Positions 47,959 through 56,963 of a DNA stretch of 64,000 bases are shown here, piece after piece (the stretch's first letter is position 1; each line of letters begins with the position of its first letter). Location: the NCBI RefSeq assembly GCF_023369555.1, contig NZ_JACJVC010000001.1:124001-188000 (forward strand). Reading direction: 5' to 3'. A program made the translations under genes and the position numbers. The stretch comes from Actinomyces sp. AC-20-1 (GTDB taxonomy: Bacteria; Actinomycetota; Actinomycetes; Actinomycetales; Actinomycetaceae). The notes under the pieces were generated by a model that saw nothing but the letters and a program-made list of their open reading frames with translations, was not told the DNA's origin and ran no database searches.

Positions 47959-49590
47959 TCAGGAGCCGGACCCGGCGCAGGGGGGCCTGACGTCGGCGGC
48001 CCGCAGCTCGGCGGCCAGGGGCGCGTCCACGAGGGCGCGCAGGCGGGTGCCGTCCTCGACGTACTCGATCGTGTCGATCTGGCCGTCGGCGTGCACGCGC
48101 GAGACGAGGTCGCCGCGCGAGTAGGGCACGACGACGTCGACGGCGACGTCCGGGCGCGGGAGCATGTCCTCGATGCGCCTGCGCATCTCGTCGACGCCCT
48201 CACCCGTGCGGGCGGAGACGACGACCGCCTGGGGCAGGCGGGTGCGCAGGGCCGCCAGGGTGACGGCGTCGGCGAGGTCCGCCTTGTTGAGGACGATGAG
48301 CTCGGGCACGTCCAGGGCGCCGGGGATGTCCTTGAGGACCTCGCGCACCGCCGCGATCTGGCTCAGCGGGTCCGGGTGGGCGGCGTCAACGACGTGGACG
48401 AGCACGTCCGCGCCGGCGACCTCCTCGAGGGTGGAGCGGAAGGCCTCGATGAGCTCGTGGGGCAGGTTGCGCACGAAGCCGACGGTGTCGGTGAGCGTGT
48501 AGACCCGCCCGTCGGCGGCCTCCGCGCGGCGCACGGTGGGGTCGAGGGTGGCGAAGAGGGCGTCCTGGACCATGAGGCCGGCGTCGGTGAGGCGGTTCAT
48601 GAGGGAGGACTTGCCGGCGTTCGTGTAGCCGGCGATGGCCACGGAGGAGATGGGGCCACGGCGGCGCGAGCCGCGCTTGACCTCACGGGAGGGTGCCATG
48701 GCCTTGATCTCGCGGCGGAGCCTGGCCATGCGGTCGCGGATGCGGCGGCGGTCGAGCTCGATCTTGGTCTCGCCGGGGCCGCGCGAGCCGATGCCGGCGC
48801 CCGCGGCGACGCGGCCACCGGCCTGCCGGGACATGGACTCGCCCCAGCCGCGCAGGCGCGGCAGGAGGTACTCGAGCTGGGCGAGCTCGACCTGCGCCTT
48901 GCCCTCGCGGGACTTGGCGTGCTGGGCGAAGATGTCGAGGATGACGGCGGTGCGGTCGACGACCTTGACCTTGACGACGTCCTCGAGGGCGCGGCGCTGG
49001 GAGGGGGCGAGCTCGCCGTCGACGATGACGGTGTCCGCGCCGGCGGCGGCGACCATCTCGGCCAGCTCCTGGGCCTTGCCGCTGCCGAGGTAGGTGGCGG
49101 GGTCGGGGTGGTCGCGCTTCTGGATGAGGGCGTCCATGACCTCGGAGCCGGCGGTCTCGGCCAGGGCGGCGAGCTCGGCGAGGCTGGTCTCGGCGTCCTG
49201 GGCGTCGGCGGCCTCGAGGCCGGCGCCATGGCGGGCGGCGCCCGGGGTGGCTCCGGGGCGGGCGGTGGGCAGCTCGAGGCCGACGAGGACGACCTTCTCG
49301 AGGCGGACCTGGCGGTACTCGACCTCGCTGACGTCCTCGAGCTCGGTGGACAGGGAGGCGACGCGGCGGGTGCCGGCGCGGGCCTCGCGCTCGAGGGCGC
49401 CGTCGTCGTCGGCGTCGCGGCGCTCGTGCTCGGCGGCGGTAGAGGCCAGGGCGGTGCCGTGGCGCGACAGGATCCGCGAGACGATGTCCTCGGCCGTCGG
49501 CGCGGCGGTGGGCTCGTCGTCGGTGACGTGCACGGGCCCGGTGTCCGGGTCGGGGGTGGCGGGGCTGTCGGGGCTCTGCGTGGTCTTCAT
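47959..49590 (-). CDS. hflX: GTPase HflX
   Basis: 543-residue ribosome-associated GTPase that splits or rescues stalled 70S ribosomes. The HflX N-terminal domain with GSRGPGETKIELDRRRI precedes the G domain: G1 AGYTNAGKSSL, G3 DTVGFVRNLPHELIEAF and G4 NKADLAD. An acidic, Thr/Pro-rich N-terminal extension of ~70 residues makes it longer than E. coli HflX (426). A TAGCAT lies 10 nt before the ATG, so the leader would be only a few nt. Confidence 0.95.
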   Translation of the reverse strand: MKTTQSPDSPATPDPDTGPVHVTDDEPTAAPTAEDIVSRILSRHGTALASTAAEHERRDADDDGALEREARAGTRRVASLSTELEDVSEVEYRQVRLEKVVLVGLELPTARPGATPGAARHGAGLEAADAQDAETSLAELAALAETAGSEVMDALIQKRDHPDPATYLGSGKAQELAEMVAAAGADTVIVDGELAPSQRRALEDVVKVKVVDRTAVILDIFAQHAKSREGKAQVELAQLEYLLPRLRGWGESMSRQAGGRVAAGAGIGSRGPGETKIELDRRRIRDRMARLRREIKAMAPSREVKRGSRRRGPISSVAIAGYTNAGKSSLMNRLTDAGLMVQDALFATLDPTVRRAEAADGRVYTLTDTVGFVRNLPHELIEAFRSTLEEVAGADVLVHVVDAAHPDPLSQIAAVREVLKDIPGALDVPELIVLNKADLADAVTLAALRTRLPQAVVVSARTGEGVDEMRRRIEDMLPRPDVAVDVVVPYSRGDLVSRVHADGQIDTIEYVEDGTRLRALVDAPLAAELRAADVRPPCAGSGS

Positions 49591-49655
49591 GCGAGTGCCG
49601 ATGCTACTGCCCGGCCGTGGCCGCGTCAGCGAGCGGGGTCACGCTCCCGCGCCGG

Positions 49656-49661
49656 TACGCT
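49656..49661 (+). promoter_or_regulatory. -10-like hexamer for the leaderless methyltransferase gene
   Basis: TACGCT ends 6 nt before the GTG start; no ribosome site is present. Confidence 0.45.
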
Positions 49662-49667
49662 CAGGGC

Positions 49668-50276
49668 GTGAGCGAGCACTACTTCACCGCCTCCCCCGCC
49701 ACCGGGGCCGCCGAGCGCACCCACGTCCTCACGATCCGTGGCCGCGAGCACGAGGTGACGACGGCCTCCGGCGTGTTCTCCTCGGACCGGCTCGACAAGG
49801 GCACGCAGGTGCTGCTCGACCACGTGCCGCAGCCGCCCGCTGAGGGCACCTTCCTGGACCTGGGCTGCGGTTGGGGGCCGGTGGCGCTCGCGCTGGCGGA
49901 CGCCTCGCCCGGGGCGAGCGTGCTGGCCGTGGACATCAACGAGCGGGCCCTGGACCTCACGGCCCGCAACGCTGCCGCTGCCGGCCACGCCCGGGTGCGG
50001 GTGGCCGAGGCGGGGGCGCTGGCCCGCGAGCTGCGGCAGACGGGCCGGCGCCTGGACCTCATCTGGTCCAACCCCCCCGTGCGCGTGGGCAAGGAGGCCC
50101 TGCACGAGCTGCTGCTCACCTGGCTGCCCCTGCTGGGGGACACGGGTGAGGCGTGGCTCGTCGTCGGCCGGAACCTGGGGGCGGACTCGCTGGCCCGGTG
50201 GCTGGCCCAGCAGGGCTGGACGGTGGACAAGCAGGCCTCCTCCAAGGGGTTCCGGGTCCTGCGCGTGAGCCGCTGA
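49668..50276 (+). CDS. Class I SAM methyltransferase, RsmC-like
   Basis: 202-residue methyltransferase resembling the C-terminal half of RsmC/RlmG (16S or 23S rRNA guanine-N2 methylation). SAM loop LDLGCGWGPVALALA, acidic end of strand 2 in AVDINERALDLT, and catalytic-type SNPPVRVGKEALHELL are present. Start GTG fits a leaderless message. The exact rRNA target is not determined by sequence. Confidence 0.85.
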   Translation: MSEHYFTASPATGAAERTHVLTIRGREHEVTTASGVFSSDRLDKGTQVLLDHVPQPPAEGTFLDLGCGWGPVALALADASPGASVLAVDINERALDLTARNAAAAGHARVRVAEAGALARELRQTGRRLDLIWSNPPVRVGKEALHELLLTWLPLLGDTGEAWLVVGRNLGADSLARWLAQQGWTVDKQASSKGFRVLRVSR

Positions 50277-50304
50277 GCAGACCCGGCGCGGGCCCGTCCC
50301 CCGC

Positions 50305-51789
50305 TCAGCCGGCGCGGGCCTCGCGCCGCGCCCCCACGATGTCGGCCACGGCGACGGCCCCCGCGACCAGCAGCGAGGCGATGATGACCAGGACGCTGAC
50401 GATGAGCGCGCGCTCCCACCCCGATGAGGCCGCCACGGCGAAGGCCAGGGAGGAGATGACCGCGACCCCCGTGGCCGTGCCCAGGCGCTGGCCGGTCTGG
50501 AGCACTCCGCCGGCGGTGCCCGCGTAGCGCAGGGGCACGTCCATGAGGCTGAGGGTCTGGTTCGGGGAGACGACGAGGGCCTGCCCGACCCCCACCAGGG
50601 CCAGGGCCAGGGCCAGGACCCACACGCCGTGCGAGTCGTCGAGCTGGGCGGCCACGGCGCCCGCGGTCAGGGCCAGGCCCGCGATGACCACGCCGATGCC
50701 GGCGAGCACCATGGCCCTGCCGGCGCGCAGGACGTAGCGCCCCACGACCGGTGCGAGCACCGCCCCGATGAGGGAGGAGGGCAGGCCCACGACCCCGGTG
50801 GTGAGCGCCGAGCGCCCCAGGCCCTGCTGGACGTACTGGGCGACGACGATCCAGATGGAGGTGCAGCCGAAGAAGTAGACGGCGATGACGAGGCAGCCGC
50901 CCGAGAAGGAGCGCTGCCGGAACAGGCGCAGGTCCACCATGGGCTCGCGTCCGCGAGCGAGGTACCAGCGCTCCCAGGCGGTCCAGGCCCCCAGGCACGC
51001 CACGGCGCCGAGAGCGCTGGCCAGGCCGGCCGGCCCGGTCCCCAGGCTCACGAAGGGCAGCATGAGAAGCAGCATGGAGGCGGCCAGCAGGATCATGCCG
51101 ACGGGGTCGACGTCGGCGCGCCGGGGCCCGCCGGCCGCCTGCGCGCCCGGTGCGCTCTCAGCGGGCGCGCCCTGCCAGGTGCCGGCGGGCAGGACCCTCC
51201 AGGCGGCGAGGACGCCCGCCGCCGCGATGGGGGTGTTGACGGCGAAGCTCGCCCGCCAGCCGGCGTCGTCGCCCAGCACCTGGAGCAGCACCCCGCTCAT
51301 GACCGGGCCCAGCGCCACGCTCACCCCGACGACGGCCCCGAACCAGCCGAAGGCGCGTCCACGCATCGGTCCGGGGAAGACCCGCTGGATCATGCCGGTG
51401 ACCTGCGGGTTGAACAGGCCGGCGCCCACCCCCATGACGACGCGCGAGAGGTTGAGCAGGCCGATGGAGCCGGCCAGGGCGCAGCCGAGCGAGCCCAGGC
51501 CGAACAGCGCCAGGCCGATGACGAAGAGCCGGGCGCGCCCGAGCACGTCCCCGGCGCGCCCCGCGGCGACGAGCAGGACGCCGAAGACGAGGGAGTAGCC
51601 GGCGATGACCCACTGCAGGGCGGAGGCGGAGGCCCCCAGCGAGTCCTGGATGACGGTGAGCAGGACGTTGACGCTGGAGACGGCCAGCAGGGAGGCGAAG
51701 GTGGGGATGAGCAGGACGGCGAGCACGGCCCTCTGCTCGGGGCTCATCTCCTCGCTCGAGTCCGAGCGCGGGTGCGGCGTCCTCGTCAT
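50305..51789 (-). CDS. MFS drug-efflux transporter (DHA2, 14-helix type)
   Basis: 494-residue proton-driven exporter with about 14 hydrophobic helices. Family features are the motif-A-like RAGDVLGRARLFVIG after TM2 and the motif-C-like stretch SVALGPVMSGVLL in TM5. It is of the EmrB/QacA/LfrA class. The ATG has AGGAGGAGG upstream, 30 bp after brnQ in the same operon. The substrate is unknown. Confidence 0.9.
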   Translation of the reverse strand: MTRTPHPRSDSSEEMSPEQRAVLAVLLIPTFASLLAVSSVNVLLTVIQDSLGASASALQWVIAGYSLVFGVLLVAAGRAGDVLGRARLFVIGLALFGLGSLGCALAGSIGLLNLSRVVMGVGAGLFNPQVTGMIQRVFPGPMRGRAFGWFGAVVGVSVALGPVMSGVLLQVLGDDAGWRASFAVNTPIAAAGVLAAWRVLPAGTWQGAPAESAPGAQAAGGPRRADVDPVGMILLAASMLLLMLPFVSLGTGPAGLASALGAVACLGAWTAWERWYLARGREPMVDLRLFRQRSFSGGCLVIAVYFFGCTSIWIVVAQYVQQGLGRSALTTGVVGLPSSLIGAVLAPVVGRYVLRAGRAMVLAGIGVVIAGLALTAGAVAAQLDDSHGVWVLALALALVGVGQALVVSPNQTLSLMDVPLRYAGTAGGVLQTGQRLGTATGVAVISSLAFAVAASSGWERALIVSVLVIIASLLVAGAVAVADIVGARREARAG

Positions 51790-51819
51790 GCGGTCCCTCC
51801 TCCTGGCCGGCCGGGCGGC

Positions 51820-53280
51820 TCAGCGCTGGGTCTGCCCCGAGATGATCCGCTCGACCCGGGCGGTGGTGCCGGAGTCGTCGCTGGCGGGGGTGGACCAGCG
51901 GCCGCGGTGGACGTCCCAGGCGAGGGCCGCCAGGCCGACGGCGAGGGTCGGCAGGATCCAGCCGGTCGAGTCGTTCCACAGCCCGCTGCGGCCCAGCAGC
52001 TCGCTCGGCGCCGTCCAGCCGACCTCGTGCAGGGCCGAGACGAGGCCGAGGGCGAGGGCGCAGGCCGCGGGCCAGGTGTAGGCCGAGCGCAGGTGCCCGG
52101 GGGCGAGGGCGTCCACGAGGGTGACGACGACGAGGGTGATGGTGACCGGGTAGAGCAGGAGGGTGAGGGGCGAGATGACCGCGAGGATCGTGCTCAGGCC
52201 GAGGTTGGCGAGCATGAGGGAGACGGTGGCCGCGGCCAGCAGGTGGGGGCGGTAGCCGCTGCCCCGCCAGGCGGTGGAGGCGTAGCCGGCCCAGGAGGAC
52301 AGCAGGCCCACCGAGGTGGTGAGGCAGGCGAGCAGGACGATGCCGGCGAAGACGACGACGCCGACGCTGCCGAGCCCGGCAGCGGAGGCCGTGCGCAGCA
52401 GGGCGGTGCCGTCGGAGACGTCCTCTCCCGGTGTGCGCGCGCCCACGAGGGCCAGCCCGACGTACACGGTGGCGAGCAGGGCGGCGGCGACGACGCCGGA
52501 CAGCGTGGCCGAGCGGGCGACCTGTCCCACGGTGGTGCGCCCCTGCTGGCGCAGGGAGGAGATGACGACGATGCCGAAGACGGTGGCGGCGAGCACGTCC
52601 ATCGTGAGGTAGCCCTGGGTGAGGCCGGTGGTCAGGGGCGCGGCGGCGTACTCGCCCACGGCCCCGCGTTCCACCGCCGCCCCGCTCGCGCGAGCGGGCA
52701 GGAAGGTGACGGCGAAGAGCACCGTCAGCAGGCCGAGCAGGGCCGGGGTGAGGACCTTGCCGATCCGGTCGGCGAGGCGGGCGGGGCTCAGGGCCACCCA
52801 GACGGTGAGGACGAAGAAGACGAGGCAGTGCAGCGCCAGCGCCCAGCGCCCGGGCTCGATCCCGGCGAGGACGAGGACCGGTCGGGTCGCGAGCTCGTAG
52901 GCGACGGTGGCGACGCGGGGCACGCCGTAGAGGGGGCCGATCGACAGGTAGACGGCCAGCGGCATGAGCGCGCCGAAGCGGGGGCCGACGCGGTGCGCCA
53001 GGCCGAGCACGCCCTCGCCGGAGGTGCACACGGCGATGACGGCGAGCAGCGGCAGGAGCACGCCGGTGACGATGAAGCCGGTGAGCACGAGGGGCAGGTG
53101 CCCGCCGGAGGAGGCGCCGAGCGCGGGAGGGAAGATGAGGTTGCCGGCGCCGAAGAAGAGGGCGAAGAGCATGAGCCCCGTCGTCACGGCGCCGCGCAGG
53201 GCCGGGGCCCCGGGTCCCGGGGCTGTGCCCCCGGAGGCGGTGGTCATAGTGGTGGTCACGGTGGGGGCCGGGGTGCTCAC
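51820..53280 (-). CDS. brnQ: Branched-chain amino acid transport system II carrier protein
   Basis: 486-residue Na+- or H+-coupled importer of Leu/Ile/Val with about 12 helices. The N-terminal family block FALFFGAGNLIFPPALG is clear, with further conserved stretches GEGVLGLAHRVGPRFG and TVFGIVVISSLRQQG. The start is GTG, 3 bp after the DapF-like gene. The C-terminal tail is soluble and Thr/Ser/Arg-rich. Confidence 0.93.
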   Translation of the reverse strand: MSTPAPTVTTTMTTASGGTAPGPGAPALRGAVTTGLMLFALFFGAGNLIFPPALGASSGGHLPLVLTGFIVTGVLLPLLAVIAVCTSGEGVLGLAHRVGPRFGALMPLAVYLSIGPLYGVPRVATVAYELATRPVLVLAGIEPGRWALALHCLVFFVLTVWVALSPARLADRIGKVLTPALLGLLTVLFAVTFLPARASGAAVERGAVGEYAAAPLTTGLTQGYLTMDVLAATVFGIVVISSLRQQGRTTVGQVARSATLSGVVAAALLATVYVGLALVGARTPGEDVSDGTALLRTASAAGLGSVGVVVFAGIVLLACLTTSVGLLSSWAGYASTAWRGSGYRPHLLAAATVSLMLANLGLSTILAVISPLTLLLYPVTITLVVVTLVDALAPGHLRSAYTWPAACALALGLVSALHEVGWTAPSELLGRSGLWNDSTGWILPTLAVGLAALAWDVHRGRWSTPASDDSGTTARVERIISGQTQR

Positions 53281-53283
53281 GGG

Positions 53284-54306
53284 TCAGGCTCCCAGGGTCG
53301 CGCGGCCGGTGAGGGCCGCCTGGACGACGAGCAGGACGGTGGCGTCCGGGGCCCACGGGTCGGGGCCGACGTGCACGCCCGCCTGTCCGCCCGGCACCTC
53401 GATGAGGTAGTGCTCGGGGGCGTGCGGGCCGAGCCACTCGTGCAGGGCGACGGCGACGGCGCAGCAGCCGGAGGCGCTCGAGGGTCGCTCCCCCTCCCTG
53501 GGAACCAGGACGCGGGCGCGGGCCCGGGCCGGGCCCGCACTGTCAGCGCTGTCAGCACTACCAGCACCGCCATCGTCGTCGGTGCTGCCGGAGGCGCTGT
53601 CGGGGCCGGCGGCCGTCCCGTCGTCGGTGAGGACGACGAGGTCGAGGGCGGTGGGGGCCTGCGGGGCCGGGTCGCAGGCGGGGGCGCCGGCCAGCAGGGC
53701 GGCATCGAGCTCGCGCTCGTCGGCGAGGGCGACGACGGTGTGGGGCTCGGGCCGCGCGCTCGACAGGCGCACGCTCAGGGCCGCGCGCTCCCCCTCGAGG
53801 CCGGGCACGGCCACCACCGTGTCCCAGCCCTCGGTGTCGACGTCGGCGAGGGCGCCGGCGGGCCGGACGAGGGCGGCGGGGCCCATGTCGACGCTCCACA
53901 GGCCGTCGGTGTGGGTCAGGGTGCGGGCGCCCGCACGGGTGCCGATGGCCAGGGGGGCCTCGTCGGCGACGAGCCCCCCGGCGAGCAGCGCCTCGGCCAT
54001 GACGGCGGCGGCCAGGCCGTCGGCGCCGAGCGGGGTGCCGGTGCGGTCGTAGGCGTCGAGGAACCACTCGGCGTCCGGGGCGGCCTCCAGCAGCGGGCCC
54101 GTGCCGTCCAGGGCGCTGGTGCGCGCGGCGCGCACGAGGACATCGGCGCCCAGACCCGTGCGGCGGTCGCAGGCGGCGGCGACGTCGGCGGCCGTGAGGC
54201 TGACCTCGAGCTCCGGGTCGACGAGGAGCAGGACGTCGCTCTCGAGGGCGTGTCCCTTGAGCAGCGCGCGTCCGTCGAGCCCGGTGGCAGGCAGGGTCTC
54301 AGTCAT
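53284..54306 (-). CDS. Diaminopimelate epimerase-like protein lacking the expected catalytic cysteines
   Basis: 340-residue protein with DapF features: LKGHALESDVLLL near the start, CDRRTGLGAD, WSVDMG, and C-terminal VPGGQAGVHV. DapF interconverts LL- and meso-diaminopimelate with two Cys (in MCGNG and ETxxCGTG). Here the first stretch reads GTPLGADGLAA (90-100) with no Cys, and the second reads ERPSSASGCCAVAV, where the catalytic position aligns with Ser277 and a Cys pair falls at 281-282. An Asp/Ser/Gly-rich insert precedes it. Order miaA-dapF is typical. It may be inactive or altered. TAGGCT lies 7 nt before the ATG. Confidence 0.8.
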   Translation of the reverse strand: MTETLPATGLDGRALLKGHALESDVLLLVDPELEVSLTAADVAAACDRRTGLGADVLVRAARTSALDGTGPLLEAAPDAEWFLDAYDRTGTPLGADGLAAAVMAEALLAGGLVADEAPLAIGTRAGARTLTHTDGLWSVDMGPAALVRPAGALADVDTEGWDTVVAVPGLEGERAALSVRLSSARPEPHTVVALADERELDAALLAGAPACDPAPQAPTALDLVVLTDDGTAAGPDSASGSTDDDGGAGSADSADSAGPARARARVLVPREGERPSSASGCCAVAVALHEWLGPHAPEHYLIEVPGGQAGVHVGPDPWAPDATVLLVVQAALTGRATLGA

Positions 54307-54313
54307 GGGGCTC

Positions 54314-54319
54314 AGCCTA
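54314..54319 (-). promoter_or_regulatory. -10-like hexamer for the DapF-like gene inside the operon
   Basis: TAGGCT on the minus strand ends 7 nt before the ATG; its TAG is also the stop codon of miaA. It suggests an internal leaderless promoter. Confidence 0.45.
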
Positions 54320-55333
54320 GGCGAGCGGGCCCGCGCTCCCCGAGCCCGGGTGGGCGTCAGCCTGCTCACGCTCGCGCACGAGGCGGGCGGCCAGGGCGGT
54401 GACGCGCTCGCGCTCGCCCTCGCACCAGGCGCCGTCAGGGGCGAGGGCGACGTCGATCCAGGTCACGCGCGGGTCCCGGCGGAACCACTTGACCTGGCGG
54501 GAGGCGAGCCGGCGGGTGGCGGCGGCGGTGGCCTCGGCGGCCTCCGGCACGCTCATGGTGCCGTCCAGGACGGCCAGGGCCTGGGCGTAGCCGATGGCGC
54601 GCGGCGCCGTGGCGCCCTCACGCAGCCCCTGGGCGGTGAGCGCCTCGGTCTCCTCGACCAGCCCGGTGGCGAACATGCGCCGGGCCCGGGCCTCGATGCG
54701 CGCGTTGAGGGCCGGGCGCCCGGGCCTGAGGGCGAGGTGGACGGTGGGCACCAGGTCCTCGTAGCGGGGCAGGGTCGCGGAGAAGGGCCGGCCCGTGACG
54801 GCCTGCACCTCCAGGGCCCGCACGACCCGGCGGGTGTTGGCGGGCTCGATGCGCTCGGCGCTGGCGGGGTCCCGCTCGCGCAGCTCCTCCCACAGGCGCC
54901 GTCCCCCCTCCTGCCGGGCGCGGGCCTCGAGGGCGGCGCGCACGGCGGGGTCGGTGCCCGGGAACTCGAGGGCGTCGGTGACAGCGCGCACGTACAGGCC
55001 CGAGCCTCCCACGATGACGGCCCGCGCCCCCCGGGCGGCGACGGCCTCGAGGTCGCTGCGGGCGGCGGCCTGGTAGGCGGCGACGCTGGCCTCGTCGCGC
55101 ACGGTGAGCACGTCGAGCTGGTGGTGGGGGGTGCCGCGGCGCTCGGCGACGCCGAGCTTGGCGGTGCCGATGTCCATGCCGAGGTAGAGCTGGGAGGCGT
55201 CGGCGTTGAGGACCTCGGCGGGGGTGGCGGAGGTGGCGTCCTCCCCCAGGGCGGCGATGAGGTCGAGGGCGAGGTCGGACTTGCCGGTCGCCGTCGGGCC
55301 GACGACGGCCACCCGCAGCGGGGCGGGGCTCAC
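54317..55333 (-). CDS. miaA: tRNA dimethylallyltransferase
   Basis: 338-residue enzyme adding the dimethylallyl group to A37 of tRNAs reading UNN codons. P-loop GPTATGKSDLALDL near the start, NADASQLYLGMDIGTAKLG, and the tRNA-binding PLRPGRPALNARI with WFRRDPRVTWID are present. The GTG start overlaps the upstream YbjN stop (GTGA). Downstream lies the DapF-like gene, as in mycobacteria. Confidence 0.96.
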   Translation of the reverse strand: MSPAPLRVAVVGPTATGKSDLALDLIAALGEDATSATPAEVLNADASQLYLGMDIGTAKLGVAERRGTPHHQLDVLTVRDEASVAAYQAAARSDLEAVAARGARAVIVGGSGLYVRAVTDALEFPGTDPAVRAALEARARQEGGRRLWEELRERDPASAERIEPANTRRVVRALEVQAVTGRPFSATLPRYEDLVPTVHLALRPGRPALNARIEARARRMFATGLVEETEALTAQGLREGATAPRAIGYAQALAVLDGTMSVPEAAEATAAATRRLASRQVKWFRRDPRVTWIDVALAPDGAWCEGERERVTALAARLVREREQADAHPGSGSAGPLA

Positions 55334-55905
55334 AGCTCGGGCAGGAGCGGCCCCACGTGGGACAGCGCCTGGGTGCAGGCGGACAGCGCGGTGTCCAGGT
55401 GCAGCTGCAGCTGCTCGGAGGTGACGCCGCTGGTGAGGTCCACGAGGTAGGTGGCGCGCACGACCGTGCCCGCGGGGGTCTCGACGAGGCAGACGGTCGG
55501 GTAGTACTTCTCGCGGTTCCAGTCGTTGACGCTGGCGGCGACCTCGTCGCGCTCACCGGGGCTCACGGGCTCCTGGGCGTCGCCGGAGACGAGGAGCCAG
55601 CCGGGGTGCTCCTCGGGCTCCTCGATGACGAAGGGGAAGCCGTCCCAGGTGCCGAGCAGGCAGGTGTGGTCCTCCTCCTCGTGGCGCTGGACGCCGTAGC
55701 CCATGGGGCCGGTGAGCATGCGCTCGATGCGCTCGAGGGTGAGGGGGCTGGTGGCCTCAGCGGTGGGTGCAGCGGGACCGGGCCGCGGCCCCGGGGCGGC
55801 GGAGGCCTGCGGGGTCCCGGCGGTGGGGGCGGCCGGCCTCGGGGCGGCGGGGGCGCCGAGCAGGCGGGAGATGAGGCCGCGCAGGCCCCTGCGGTGGTTG
55901 CTCAT
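55330..55905 (-). CDS. YbjN domain protein (long form)
   Basis: 191-residue protein with a basic N-terminus (HRRGLRGLISRLLG), an Ala/Pro/Gly-rich linker (~20-60) and a YbjN domain (LERIERMLTGPMGYGVQRHEE onward, with VNDWNREKYYPTVCLVE). YbjN proteins are linked to stress and motility phenotypes in enterobacteria and resemble type III chaperones in fold; function here is unknown. It overlaps both neighbours by 4 bp. Confidence 0.8.
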   Translation of the reverse strand: MSNHRRGLRGLISRLLGAPAAPRPAAPTAGTPQASAAPGPRPGPAAPTAEATSPLTLERIERMLTGPMGYGVQRHEEEDHTCLLGTWDGFPFVIEEPEEHPGWLLVSGDAQEPVSPGERDEVAASVNDWNREKYYPTVCLVETPAGTVVRATYLVDLTSGVTSEQLQLHLDTALSACTQALSHVGPLLPEL

Positions 55906-56378
55906 GGCTCGAGGTCTCCTCGCAGCGGGTCCGGGAAGGTCTCCTCGGCCTCGCGCATGAGGGCGACGATGAGGCGGCAGCTGGTGAGCACGAGCTGCTC
56001 GAGCTGGGGGTCCGTCATGCCGGCGCCGAGGGGGTAGGTGACCTCGCCGTGCAGGCGCACGACGCCGCCGTCGGCGACGGTGAGGTAGGCCTTGGGGCCG
56101 ATGCGGGTGGCGTTCCACTCCTCGACGAGGCGGCGCAGCTCGACCAGGTGCTCGGTGTCCGCGATGCGGTGCCACACGCCCCGCAGCTGGATCGTGCGGT
56201 TGTCCTGGATGATGACGTGGACGGTGACGTAGCGCCAGGGGATGCCGACGTCGCCCTCGTCGTCGATGAAGAACCGCAGGCCCTGTCCACGCACGCAGTC
56301 GCGCACGCGTGCGACGTCGACCGGCGCGGGCACGGCCGGTGCGGGGACCCCAGCGTCTGTGGGGGCGTGAGCGGGCAT
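55902..56378 (-). CDS. YbjN domain protein (short form)
   Basis: 158-residue YbjN-domain protein (VRDCVRGQGLRFFIDDEGDVGIPW, then VEEWNATRIGPKAYLTV). Paired with the longer YbjN gene, an arrangement repeated in actinobacteria, which suggests that they act together. It heads the YbjN-YbjN-miaA-dapF-brnQ-MFS operon. The ATG has TAGGCT 6 nt upstream and no ribosome site. Confidence 0.8.
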   Translation of the reverse strand: MPAHAPTDAGVPAPAVPAPVDVARVRDCVRGQGLRFFIDDEGDVGIPWRYVTVHVIIQDNRTIQLRGVWHRIADTEHLVELRRLVEEWNATRIGPKAYLTVADGGVVRLHGEVTYPLGAGMTDPQLEQLVLTSCRLIVALMREAEETFPDPLRGDLEP

Positions 56379-56384
56379 GGCACC

Positions 56385-56390
56385 AGCCTA
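56385..56390 (-). promoter_or_regulatory. -10-like hexamer of the YbjN-miaA operon
   Basis: TAGGCT on the minus strand ends 6 nt before the ATG of the short YbjN gene. Confidence 0.5.
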
Positions 56391-56428
56391 CCGACCCCGG
56401 CCGTGCCGCTCCGCCACCGGGGCCGCAG

Positions 56429-56929
56429 TCAGGCCCTGGCGGCGAGCACGAGCACGGCGCGGCTGGGCAGGTGGAGCAGCCCGTCGCCCGCCACCGCCTG
56501 GGCGGCGCGCTCGCGGTAGCGGCTGGTGGCGGCCTGCTGGACCCGCGGCTCCTGGGCGAGGAAGGTCTGGCCCGCCGTCGCCACGCCCCCGGTGACGCCC
56601 GTCCACAGGTCCTCGGGGCGCACTGACCAGGTCCAGGTCACCTCCTGGGCGGTGACGACCTCGAGGCCCGCCCCGGTGGCCAGAGCCGCCAGCCCCTGGG
56701 GTGCGCGGGCGAAGTCCAGGTGCTCGGGCAGGCGCGTGCCCGGGGACCGGGACCACGCTCGCGTCCGTGAAGGCGCCGCCGACGGGCTCGGCCCAGCGGG
56801 CGCCGCCGGAGGGCCAGATCGTCATGGCGACCCGGGCGCCGGGGGCGGCGTCGAATCGGGACGGTTCCTGCGCACAGGGTGGCGAAGGAGAACCCGGTAG
56901 ACCTCCTCGACACCGCTCCACGTGCTCAT
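56429..56929 (-). pseudogene. Class I SAM methyltransferase remnant
   Basis: The start MSTWSGVEEVYR and a following FATLCAGT in another frame look like the N-terminus of a small-molecule methyltransferase. The sequence then jumps to PGARVAMTIWPSGG, so the SAM-binding core (~80 residues with the GxGxG loop) is missing. A further shift near 56737 (one extra C) leads to LPEHLDFARAPQGLAALA and an intact C-terminus ending in VLVLAARA. At least two shifts and an internal deletion make it non-functional. Confidence 0.75.
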
Positions 56930-56963
56930 GGGGGCACCCTCTCACGGGTCCGTCGTCCGCCGG

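Noticed and set aside
50629-54402. Plus-strand open frame of >1,200 codons opposite the MFS, brnQ and DapF-like genes
   Set aside because: Gly/Asp/Glu-rich shadow of real genes on the minus strand, with no domain features.
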